This document shows positions 29,501 through 41,500 of a stretch of DNA of 64,000 nucleotides, piece by piece. The stretch covers positions 157,681,501 to 157,745,500 of the forward strand of contig JAIOJX010000005.1 in NCBI GenBank assembly GCA_022376925.1. The letters are read 5' to 3'. The stretch is from Tragulus kanchil. Lineage: Eukaryota > Chordata > Mammalia > Artiodactyla > Tragulidae. A model generated the notes under the pieces. The model made no database searches. It had not been told where the DNA came from and saw only the letters and a list, made by a program, of their open reading frames with translations. The first letter of the stretch is position 1. Every line of letters starts with the position of its first letter. A program made the position numbers and the translations under genes.

Positions 29501-32500
29501 TAACAAGCTCATCTTAAAATTAATCTGGAAGAGCATTTAACCAGAAATAATCAATGCAATTTTGAAGAGACACACTGAAAGGGAATTAGCATGCCAAATG
29601 CTGATTTAGTAAAAAGCAACAAAAATTAATGCACTATGGGACTTCTCTGTAGCTCAGATTGTAAAGAATCTGCCTACAATGCAGGAGACCTGGGTTTGAT
29701 CCCTGGGTCAGGAAGATCCCCTGGAGAAGGAAATGGTAACCCTCTCCAGTATTCTTGCCTGGAGAATTCCATGGACAGAGGAGCCTTGTGGGCTACAGTC
29801 CACGGGGTCACAAAGAGTCAGACACAACTAAGCTAGTAACACACACATGAGTGCAAAATACAAAAAAGTAAAATGTGGAATAGATAAAGGGGTCTAGAAA
29901 CTTGATAGCTTTTACAAATTTGTTAGAAAAGAATGGACTATTAAATACAGTTCTGAGACAACTGGTTAACCATAAGGAAAAAGACAAAATTAGATTCCAA
30001 CTTCACACTATACACACACACACACACAAATAATTCCAGATGGATTAAAAACCTACATGTTAAAACACAAAATGGTAAAACCTTTAAAGAAAATAACGAA
30101 GATGGGGGTAAGGTAAAACTACAAAGAAAGGCATGGAACTGAACATTATAATTGTCAAGAAAATGGTAACCACTAGGGAAAAGAAAAAGAAGTTAAAATT
30201 GGAAAGAGAAACACATAGAGATTGCAAGGTGCTGGTAATGCTCTATTTTTTCACTTGTACAAAGGTTACATAGGTGTTTATTTGATAATAATTCATTTAT
30301 CTTATCATTAATTTTTATTATTGTTCATTTTTATACATTTCAACTATCAAATAACTAAATTATTTAGTAGAATATCTTCACAACATTGGAGTATGAAAGT
30401 GTTTTTCCTAAATAAAATACAAAAAGCATAAAACTTCTACTCACTAAAAGTAGCTAAATCGAGGCTAGATTACCATTTTTAACACATACATATATATTCA
30501 AATATAAAACTTCCACATGACTTAAGACTCCAATACAGACAAAAATTCATAACACATTGGGGGGCAGTAAGACATTAACATTTGAAAAACATTATTCAAA
30601 CTTCAACAATTCAGTAATATATCATTAAGCAATCTGAAAAAAAAACTAGGCATAGGATATGAACAGGTAATTCAACAAGGAGGAAATATAAATATCCGGG
30701 ACTTCCCTAGCAGTCCAGTGGTTAAAACTCCATGCTTCCAATGGAGGGGCTGAGGGCTCCATCCCTGGTCAGGGAATTATGATCCCACAGGTCACACTCA
30801 AATTTAAAAAAGAATGCACAGCTTCCATAGTGTTCAGAGTAATTCAAGATAAATCAAGAATGCGTTTCACCCTCCCACAAGTCTGGGCCATCACAGAGGG
30901 AGGGCAAAGGTGGCCTCCAAATGTGCTTCTTACTGCAAAATTCAGGCTTAAACTGAAGAAAGTAGGGAAAACCACTAGGTCATTCAGGTATGACCTGAAT
31001 CAAATTCCTTGTGATTATACAGTAGAGGTGACAAATAGATTCAAGGGATTAGATCTGGTAGACGGAACTAATGAGTGGGAGGACTATTCCAACTCTATTC
31101 TGGGGAAAGGGCAGGGATTGTCAGGTGTTGAGCTACCATCCACTTTTTGGTCTTTGATGGTCAACTTTGGAACAGTCATGGCATCTCTGGGTATGTCATT
31201 TACCTTGCTGATGTGTTACAGTGAGCTTATACTGAAGATCAAGGTCTAGTCAAGCGGACTCGTCATCTTTTACACTTAGTACAAAGGTATAACATAATTG
31301 TCAAGAAAATGGTAACCACTAGGAAAAGAAAAGAAGTTAAAATTGGAAAGAGAAACACATAGAGATTGCAAGGTGCTGGTAATGCTCTATTTTTTCACTT
31401 GTACAAAGGTTACATAGGTGTTTATTTGATAATAATTCATTTATCTTATCATTAATTTTTATTATTGTTCATTTTTATACATTTCAACTATCAAATAACT
31501 AAATTATTTAGTAGAATATCTTCACAACATTGGAGTATGAAAGTGTTTTTCCTAAATAAAATACAAAAAGCATAAAACTTCTACTCACTAAAAGTAGCTA
31601 AATCGAGGCTAGATTACCATTTTTAACACATACATATATATTCAAATATAAAACTTCCACATGACTTAAGACTCCAATACAGACAAAAATTCATAACACA
31701 TTGGGGGGCAGTAAGACATTAACATTTGAAAAACATTATTCAAACTTCAACAATTCAGTAATATATCATTAAGCAATCTGAAAAAAAAACTAGGCATAGG
31801 ATATGAACAGGTAATTCAACAAGGAGGAAATATAAATATCCGGGACTTCCCTAGCAGTCCAGTGGTTAAAACTCCATGCTTCCAATGGAGGGGCTGAGGG
31901 CTCCATCCCTGGTCAGGGAATTATGATCCCACAGGTCACACTCAAATTTAAAAAAGAATGCACAGCTTCCATAGTGTTCAGAGTAATTCAAGATAAATCA
32001 AGAATGCGTTTCACCCTCCCACAAGTCTGGGCCATCACAGAGGGAGGGCAAAGGTGGCCTCCAAATGTGCTTCTTACTGCAAAATTCAGGCTTAAACTGA
32101 AGAAAGTAGGGAAAACCACTAGGTCATTCAGGTATGACCTGAATCAAATTCCTTGTGATTATACAGTAGAGGTGACAAATAGATTCAAGGGATTAGATCT
32201 GGTAGACGGAACTAATGAGTGGGAGGACTATTCCAACTCTATTCTGGGGAAAGGGCAGGGATTGTCAGGTGTTGAGCTACCATCCACTTTTTGGTCTTTG
32301 ATGGTCAACTTTGGAACAGTCATGGCATCTCTGGGTATGTCATTTACCTTGCTGATGTGTTACAGTGAGCTTATACTGAAGATCAAGGTCTAGTCAAGCG
32401 GACTCGTCTGTCATCTTGGACCCATTTGGTTCTAATCAGTTTATGTTGCACCCCCAGGCTATGTCATTCTTCTAAAGGTTGTGCCCTGCCCCTTCCCTCC

Positions 32501-35500
32501 TGTTTCAATAGACATAATGGTCACCTGAATTAAAGTCTCTCACTCCCATCCACTTTAGTATACTGACTTCTAAAATGTCGATGTTCAATCTTGCCATTCC
32601 CTGCTTGACCATGTCCAATCTACCTTGATTCATGGACTGAACATTCCAGGTTCCTGTGCAGTTTTGTTCTTTACTGCAAAGAACTTTACTTCACCACCAG
32701 ACACATCCACAGCTGAGCACTGTTCCTGCTTTGGCCCAGTCACTTTATTCTTCCTGGAGCTTTTAGTAATTACACTCCACTCTTTCCCAGTAGCATAATG
32801 AATACCATCTGACCTGGGGGGGAGTGGCACATCTTCTGGCATCTTTCTGCCTTTATACTGTCCATGGGGTTCTCCAGGCAAGAATGCTTTTAAAGTGCTG
32901 CACACAATAAGTCTGCAAATTTGGAAGACTCAGCAGTGGCCACAGGACTGGAAATGGTCAGCTTTCATTCCAGTACAAAAGGAAGGACAATGCCAAAGAA
33001 TGTTTAAACTACCGTACAACTGCACTCATTTCACATGCTAGAAAGGTTATGCTCAAAATCCTTAAAGTTAGGCTCTAGCTATGTGAACTGAGAACTTCCA
33101 AATGCAGAAGCTAGATTTAGAAAAGGCACAGGAACCAGAGATCAAATTGCCATTTCCATGATTCACTGGATCATGGAAAAAGGAGTTTCAGAAAAACATC
33201 TACTTCTGCTTCAATGACTATGTAATAAAGTCTTTGTGTGGATCACAACAAACTATGTAAAATTCTTAAAGAGATGGGAATACTAGACCTTACCTATCTC
33301 CTGACTCACTGGAAAAGACCCCAATGCTGGGAAAAACTGAGGGCAGGAAGAGAAAGGGGCGACAGAGGATGCAGTGGTTGGATGGCATCACTGACTCAGT
33401 GGACATGAGTCTGAGCATACTCCAGGAGATAGTGAAGCACAGGGAGGCCTAGCATGCATGCTTCAGACCATGGGGTCACAAAGAGTCAGACATGACTAAG
33501 CAACTAAACAATCTAAAGAGAAGAATGATTTTGCACTGGAATGAAGAAGAGGCTGAATTTTATAGTAGAATCTGGAAGGCCCCTCTTCTCTTTACTTTTA
33601 GGGACAAAATGCAGTGACTAGGACACAGACAAGAACTATGACTCATATCTGATGAAGTCACTTAAGGCAGATCACCTGTTCAATCTGTTTGTACCATATC
33701 ATCAGCACTTCCTCTAGTTGACGAACAGTTTCTGAATTGCTAGCTGCAAGTGTCACTTCTTCAAAGGTATGCAACTTGTTAAAATCAACATTGTCTATCT
33801 TCTTTAACTTCACTGTTCCCTCAATACTTATTCTAGCACCTAAAGGGAAAAAATAATATTGAGAAGACGTGTTTACTGTCAATGTGTTAAACATCAACGT
33901 GTGGTTTCAAGCTCTAATTACTAAAATGTTAGATTAATACATTATGGAAATATAATTTTAGTTGATCATTAGATTGTGACTGATTTATTGATATTAATAA
34001 AATTGTATATTTTAAAGTATGAAATATAATTTATGTTTTAAGAAGAGTTTACAATGAAGTATATATTTCTAAGTACATTAAAATTTTTCACAAATAATAA
34101 GGGAAGCGAATCTTCCTTCTACAACAGAAACTATTAAGTAAGTGAATCTCAATGCCTTCAGAGATCTGTGGAAAGAGACGTCCTAATGATTTGACATCTA
34201 ATCCCTAGGTCTCATAGTTTACTTTGATTAAGATCTTCTAAGGTGGAAATATTTTCTCTCATGCTTATTTTTAATAACATATAGCCAATCTGCTCATCTA
34301 TAATAATTCATTAAACATTAAATATTATACTTACCATCTAAAAAGGAAAGGTATCTATTGATGGTTTCAGTGAAAATATGTTTTCAGATTCTCCTTTTGG
34401 GACTGGTTTAGAGCACCCCAATTATTTGTTGCAAGAATAGCTGGCAGAAATATATTTGCCAGAGTATTCCTAATCCCAACTAGCAGTCCTTCTGATGCAT
34501 CTAGAACAGTGAATAGTGCTTCCTGAAAGAAGAGGGTTCAAATGCTATTTTATATGCTGTTCCCATTAAAAACTGAAAACCGTAACTTATTTTTACATTG
34601 CATTAAGTGTAGACAATACATCTTATAAACTATTAGGAAAATTTAAATGCTGAATATATGCACGCTAAGTTGCTTCAGTCATGTTCGATCTGTTTGTACC
34701 TAAAAATCATCAGGGACAAAATGCAGTGACTAGGACACAGACAAGAACTATGACTCATATCTGATGAAGTCACTTAAGGCAGATCACCTGTTCAATCTGT
34801 TTGTACCATATCATCAGCACTTCCTCTAGTTGACGAACAGTTTCTGAATTGCTAGCTGCAAGTGTCACTTCTTCAAAGGTATGCAACTTGTTAAAATCAA
34901 CATTGTCTATCTTCTTTAACTTCACTGTTCCCTCAATACTTATTCTAGCACCTAAAGGGAAAAAATAATATTGAGAAGACGTGTTTACTGTCAATGTGTT
35001 AAACATCAACGTGTGGTTTCAAGCTCTAATTACTAAAATGTTAGATTAATACATTATGGAAATATAATTTTAGTTGATCATTAGATTGTGACTGATTTAT
35101 TGATATTAATAAAATTGTATATTTTAAAGTATGAAATATAATTTATGTTTTAAGAAGAGTTTACAATGAAGTATATATTTCTAAGTACATTAAAATTTTC
35201 ACAAATAATAAGGGAAGCGAATCTTCCTTCTACAACAGAAACTATTAAGTAAGTGAATCTCAATGCCTTCAGAGATCTGTGGAAAGAGACGTCCTAATGA
35301 TTTGACATCTAATCCCTAGGTCTCATAGTTTACTTTGATTAAGATCTTCTAAGGTGGAAATATTTTCTCTCATGCTTATTTTTAATAACATATAGCCAAT
35401 CTGCTCATCTATAATAATTCATTAAACATTAAATATTATACTTACCATCTAAAAAGGAAAGGTATCTATTGATGGTTTCAGTGAAAATATGTTTTTCAGA

Positions 35501-38500
35501 TTCTCCTTTTTGGGACTGGTTTAGAGCACCCCAATTATTTGTTGCAAGAATAGCTGGCAGAAATATATTTGCCAGAGTATTCCTAATCCCAACTAGCAGT
35601 CCTTCTGATGCATCTAGAACAGTGAATAGTGCTTCCTGAAAGAAGAGGGTTCAAATGCTATTTTATATGCTGTTCCCATTAAAAACTGAAAACCGTAACT
35701 TATTTTTACATTGCATTAAGTGTAGACAATACATCTTATAAACTATTAGGAAAATTTAAATGCTGAATATATGCACGCTAAGTTGCTTCAGTCATGTCCG
35801 ACCCTTTGCAACTATATGGACTGTAGCCTGCAAGTCTCCTCTGTCCACAGGATACTTCAGGCAAGAATACTGGAGTGGGTTTCTATGCCCCCCACCAGGG
35901 GGTCTTGCTGACCCAGGGATCAGACCTGCACCTCTTACTCTGAAGTCTCCTGCATTGGGAGGTGGAGTCTTTACCACTAGCGCCACCTGGGAAGCCCAAG
36001 TGGTGCATGACTAGGGTTCTAATATCAACAAACTTGGGCTTCCCTGATGGTCCAGCGGGTAAAAAGTCCACCTTGCAGTCCACCTGGGAAGATCCCACGT
36101 GCCGCGGAGGGGCTGGGCCAGTGTGTCCAATTACAAGCTAGCGCTCTGGAGTGCATGTGCCCAAAGCCAGTGCTCTGCAGTGAGAGAGGCCACTGCAATG
36201 GGAGGCCCATATATGACAAAGAAAAAAGATGGATGAAGATAAATGATGACTTAGAGACAAAAAACATAAAATAAAATCAATGAACTTATATTCTGCCTGC
36301 ATTTAACCATTTACATGCTTACTCATTAAGTAAGCCCTGTCCCTAGGGCCTAGGGAAGGATATATGGACTAGCCTATACAGTGTGAGGGAACTAAGGTTG
36401 ACGGTTGCCCTGTCCATGAAAAGGGGACCAGAAAAACTGTCAGTGAACTGAGAAAAAACAATGAAACTAGCCCTCTGCCCATAAATTTGGACACAAAAAT
36501 AAAACACTGGTGAAAGGGTGCAAACTTTCAGTTATAAGATAAGATAAATAGATGAATACATCTAGGGATATAATGTACAGAATGAGGACTGATGGTTTCA
36601 GTGAAAATATGTTTTCAGATTCTCCTTTTTGGGACTGGTTTAGAGCACCCCAATTATTTGTTGCAAGAATAGCTGGCAGAAATATATTTGCCAGAGTATT
36701 CCTAATCCCAACTAGCAGTCCTTCTGATGCATCTAGAACAGTGAATAGTGCTTCCTGAAAGAAGAGGGTTCAAATGCTATTTTATATGCTGTTCCCATTA
36801 AAAACTGAAAACCGTAACTTATTTTTACATTGCATTAAGTGTAGACAATACATCTTATAAACTATTAGGAAAATTTAAATGCTGAATATATGCACGCTAA
36901 GTTGCTTCAGTCATGTCCGACCCTTTGCAACTATATGGACTGTAGCCTGCAAGTCTCCTCTGTCCACAGGATACTTCAGGCAAGAATACTGGAGTGGGTT
37001 TCTATGCCCTCCACCAGGGGATCTTGCTGACCCAGGGATCAGACCTGCACCTCTTACTCTGAAGTCTCCTGCATTGGGAGGTGGAGTCTTTACCACTAGC
37101 GCCACCTGGGAAGCCCAAGTGGTGCATGACTAGGGTTCTAATATCAACAAACTTGGGCTTCCCTGATGGTCCAGCGGGTAAAAAGTCCACCTTGCAGTCC
37201 ACCTGGGAAGATCCCACGTGCCGCGGAGGGGCTGGGCCAGTGTGTCCAATTACAAGCTAGCGCTCTGGAGTGCATGTGCCCAAAGCCAGTGCTCTGCAGT
37301 GAGAGAGGCCACTGCAATGGGAGGCCCATATATGACAAAGAAAAAAGATGGATGAAGATAAATGATGACTTAGAGACAAAAAACATAAAATAAAATCAAT
37401 GAACTTATATTCTGCCTGCATTTAACCATTTACATGCTTACTCATTAAGTAAGCCCTGTCCCTAGGGCCTAGGGAAGGATATATGGACTAGCCTATACAG
37501 TGTGAGGGAACTAAGGTTGACGGTTGCCCTGTCCATGAAAAGGGGACCAGAAAAACTGTCAGTGAACTGAGAAAAAACAATGAAACTAGCCCTCTGCCCA
37601 TAAATTTGGACACAAAAATAAAACACTGGTGAAAGGGTGCAAACTTTCAGTTATAAGATAAGATAAATAGATGAATACATCTAGGGATATAATGTACAGA
37701 ATGAGGACTATAGTTAACAATACTGTATTATATACTTGAAAGTTGGTGGGACTTCCCTGGCAGTCCAAGTGATTCAGACTTTGCCCTCTAATGTCAGGTT
37801 GCAGGTTTGATCCCTGATTGGGGAGCTAAGATCCCACATGCCTTGTGGACAAGAAAACAAAACATAAAACGGACAGCAATATGGCAACAAGTGCAATAAA
37901 AACTTTAAAAATGGTCCACATCAAAAAATATATACATTAAAAAGAAAAAAAAAAAGCTGCTAAGGGAGTAGATCTTAAATGTCACTGCCCAAAAAAAAAA
38001 AGGAAGTAGGTAAGTATGTGAAGCAATGGAGGTGTTAGCTAATGCTATGGTGTAATCATCTCACAATGTATTAAATCAATTCTTTATATACCTTAAGCTT
38101 ACATAATGTTACATGCTAACAGTGTCTCAATAAAGCTGGTAAAAATACTTAACTATATTTTTAAAAAGTAAACATACCTCCTGAATATTTTTAGTATTTA
38201 TAGGGATATCGCTGCGATCTCGGACAAAAAATACACACTGTCCTTTTAGTTTCTCTGGGGCTGCACTGTCTACATACAGTCTCATCATTTTTGCCCCTTT
38301 GGCTGCTCCAGCAATAGTTCTACCACATTCTGAAAACAAAAGTCAAGAACTTAGCATATGCTCACATAACTGATTAAATGTGATAAATTACTATGGTTGT
38401 TACATTTGTGTTCCTTGCCTTGTTCACTTTATTATAAGGAGTTTTCGATACAACTGTAGAATAAAATTTTTTGCCTACCAAAAGGGTGTCAGGGATTGCC

Positions 38501-41500
38501 AGTCTTACGTTGCAGCCTCCTTAGGTTCCCTTTCTGAGTTCTTCACTTTGCTCCTTTCGGCCTGGCATTAGGCAGGCCTTCAAGTGAACTCTTCCGTTAT
38601 CCCATCCTCAGCCTTCTGCCTCTCTAGTCCTTACAAACCTTAACTATCTCAGTCACAATGCCATCTCTCAGGAAACCCTTCACTGACTCCCCCAAGAAGT
38701 TCCTGTCCCCTACTAAATATACTCAGAGCACCTGACTTATATTAAATCCCTCCTTGAACTAATTTCAATGGAAATTTATCACTTAGACATCTTCCTTCAA
38801 TGTTTAAAAACTACTGAAAATATGAGAATTCTGTTAGAATCGCTGGTTGCAATATTAATATGCAAAAATATCAACAGTCATCCTATTCACAACCATAAAT
38901 TATTGGAAATATAATAGGATAAAGGAACATTTTATATTCTACCACAAAACCATCAACATCTTGTCCGCCCAGCCCTCCTTCCCTAGGGTTTGGGGAATTT
39001 CTCCTGTCCTGTCATTCTGGAGGACACAGGTCTCAGAACCCTGCAGGGGAATGCGTGTGAAAACTAGACTAACTAGACTCTCTGCAAGACTGATCATAGT
39101 TTTGTGTAACTTAATGAACCTATGACTCATGCCATGTAGGGCCACCCAAGATAAGACGGGTCATGGTGCAGAATTCTGACAAATATTGTAACCTGGTGAA
39201 GGGAATGGAGCTAAATAACTCGGAATAAAGCTGGTAAAAATACTTAACTATATTTTTAAAAAGTAAACATACCTCCTGAATATTTTTAGTATTTATAGGG
39301 ATATCGCTGCGATCTCGGACAAAAATACACACTGTCCTTTTAGTTTCTCTGGGGCTGCACTGTCTACATACAGTCTCATCATTTTTGCCCCTTTGGCTGC
39401 TCCAGCAATAGTTCTACCACATTCTGAAAACAAAAGTCAAGAACTTAGCATATGCTCACATAACTGATTAAATGTGATAAATTACTATGGTTGTTACATT
39501 TGTGTTCCTTGCCTTGTTCACTTTATTATAAGGAGTTTTCGATACAACTGTAGAATAAAATTTTTTGCCTACCAAAAGGGTGTCAGGGATTGCCAGTCTT
39601 ACGTTGCAGCCTCCTTAGGTTCCCTTTCTGAGTTCTTCACTTTGCTCCTTTCGGCCTGGCATTAGGCAGGCCTTCAAGTGAACTCTTCCGTTATCCCATC
39701 CTCAGCCTTCTGCCTCTCTAGTCCTTACAAACCTTAACTATCTCAGTCACAATGCCATCTCTCAGGAAACCCTTCACTGACTCCCCCAAGAAGTTCCTGT
39801 CCCCTACTAAATATACTCAGAGCACCTGACTTATATTAAATCCCTCCTTGAACTAATTTCAATGGAAATTTATCACTTAGACATCTTCCTTCAATGTTTA
39901 AAAACTACTGAAAATATGAGAATTCTGTTAGAATCGCTGGTTGCAATATTAATATGCAAAAATATCAACAGTCATCCTATTCACAACCATAAATTATTGG
40001 AAATATAATAGGATAAAGGAACATTTTATATTCTACCACAAAACCATCAACATCTTGTCCGCCCAGCCCTCCTTCCCTAGGGTTTGGGGAATTTCTCCTG
40101 TCCTGTCATTCTGGAGGACACAGGTCTCAGAACCCTGCAGGGGAATGCGTGTGAAAACTAGACTAACTAGACTCTCTGCAAGACTGATCATAGTTTTGTG
40201 TAACTTAATGAACCTATGACTCATGCCATGTAGGGCCACCCAAGATAAGACGGGTCATGGTGCAGAATTCTGACAAATATTGTAACCTGGTGAAGGGAAT
40301 GGCAAACCACTTCAGCATTCTTGCCTTGAGAACCCCATGAACAGTATGAAAAGGTAAGAAAGATATAGCACTGAAAGATGAATCAAGACACACAAAGATA
40401 AAAGGGGATTTGAGTAAGGTCAGTCTACTGATGAATCCAAAGAAACTGCCCTGAAATCCATGGAAATGCTCTGTTCTCGTTTTTCACAAGGCCTGATTAT
40501 TCAACTAGTTCTAAATTTTGTGAACTACCCAAATGTTTTCATTTTTTGCTTCCATAAGCCAGAGTCTATATCTGTTGCTTACAGTCTAAGAACCCTTAGA
40601 CATGATACATAGCCATGTAGAGCTCAAACACTCATTCGTGGAGGTTGGCTCAATTACCTTCACTCTTAATAGTCTCCCCTTTTACCCTTGGTCCCATGTA
40701 GCAATCTGTACATTCCCAGGGAAACAACTTTCTCACCTCCCTAGTCCCTAGGGTAGCCATGAGACACAAGAAGCTTGGGCTTTCCTGACAAAGGGGAGAA
40801 GGGTGACAAGCAGGACCCTTTCCTGCACAATGAAAGCCTGATGTCTAGAGCTTCATCTTGTAACCACATGGAGCAAATATAAACACAAAGCAATGTGGTC
40901 AGAATAGAGAGAAAAGAAAAAGAACTTGGGTTTCTGATGGCTTTGCTAAGTACTTGAGCCACTGCTTGCTGCTGCTTACCTAGTTATCAAAGAAAAACAT
41001 CCCCTTCCTTCCCATGATTAAACTACTATTAGGATTTCTATTACTTGGAGCTAAACAGATTCCTAGCTGATACAGTCAACCAATTCTGGCTTCTAAAAAT
41101 CAAAAGGCAGATGTACTACAGAATACTATACTTTAAGATATAATAGGATAAAGGAACATTTTATATTCTACCACAAAACCATCAACATCTTGTCCGCCCA
41201 GCCCTCCTTCCCTAGGGTTTGGGGAATTTCTCCTGTCCTGTCATTCTGGAGGACACAGGTCTCAGAACCCTGCAGGGGAATGCGTGTGAAAACTAGACTA
41301 ACTAGACTCTCTGCAAGACTGATCATAGTTTTGTGTAACTTAATGAACCTATGACTCATGCCATGTAGGGCCACCCAAGATAAGACGGGTCATGGTGCAG
41401 AATTCTGACAAATATTGTAACCTGGTGAAGGGAATGGCAAACCACTTCAGCATTCTTGCCTTGAGAACCCCATGAACAGTATGAAAAGGTAAGAAAGATA

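Larger units (their letters stand above)
27408..29703. repeat. Tandem duplicate pair J (1146-1149 bp, junction 28557)
   Basis: 27408-28556 recurs at 28557-29703. It begins inside exon 7 and ends inside a Bov-tA SINE, so both features are cut at the junction. Confidence 0.94.
30148..32408. repeat. Tandem duplicate pair K (1144-1146 bp, junction 31265-31293)
   Basis: 30148-31264 recurs at 31294-32408. Early differences are G- and A-run lengths. The linker resembles an altered copy of sequence near 30250. Confidence 0.93.
33601..35804. repeat. Tandem duplicate pair L (1112 bp, junction 34691-34712)
   Basis: 33601-34690 recurs at 34713-35804; carries exons 5 and 6. Linker bases resemble the exon 6 segment around 33687. 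Confidence 0.94.
35471..37709. repeat. Tandem duplicate pair M (1119-1120 bp, junction 36591)
   Basis: 35471-36590 recurs at 36591-37709. It overlaps the second copy of pair L, so part of exon 5 and its flank exist three times. Confidence 0.94.
38129..40302. repeat. Tandem duplicate pair N (1094-1095 bp, junction near 39209-39224)
   Basis: 38129-39208 recurs at 39224-40302; carries exon 4. Its second copy overlaps the first copy of pair O. Confidence 0.94.

Noticed and set aside
30779..31249. 156-codon plus-strand open frame, repeated at 31923-32393
   Set aside because: It starts in a SINE, runs through a BovB fragment and into unassigned DNA. Its second occurrence comes from duplicate pair K, so duplication is not evidence of selection.
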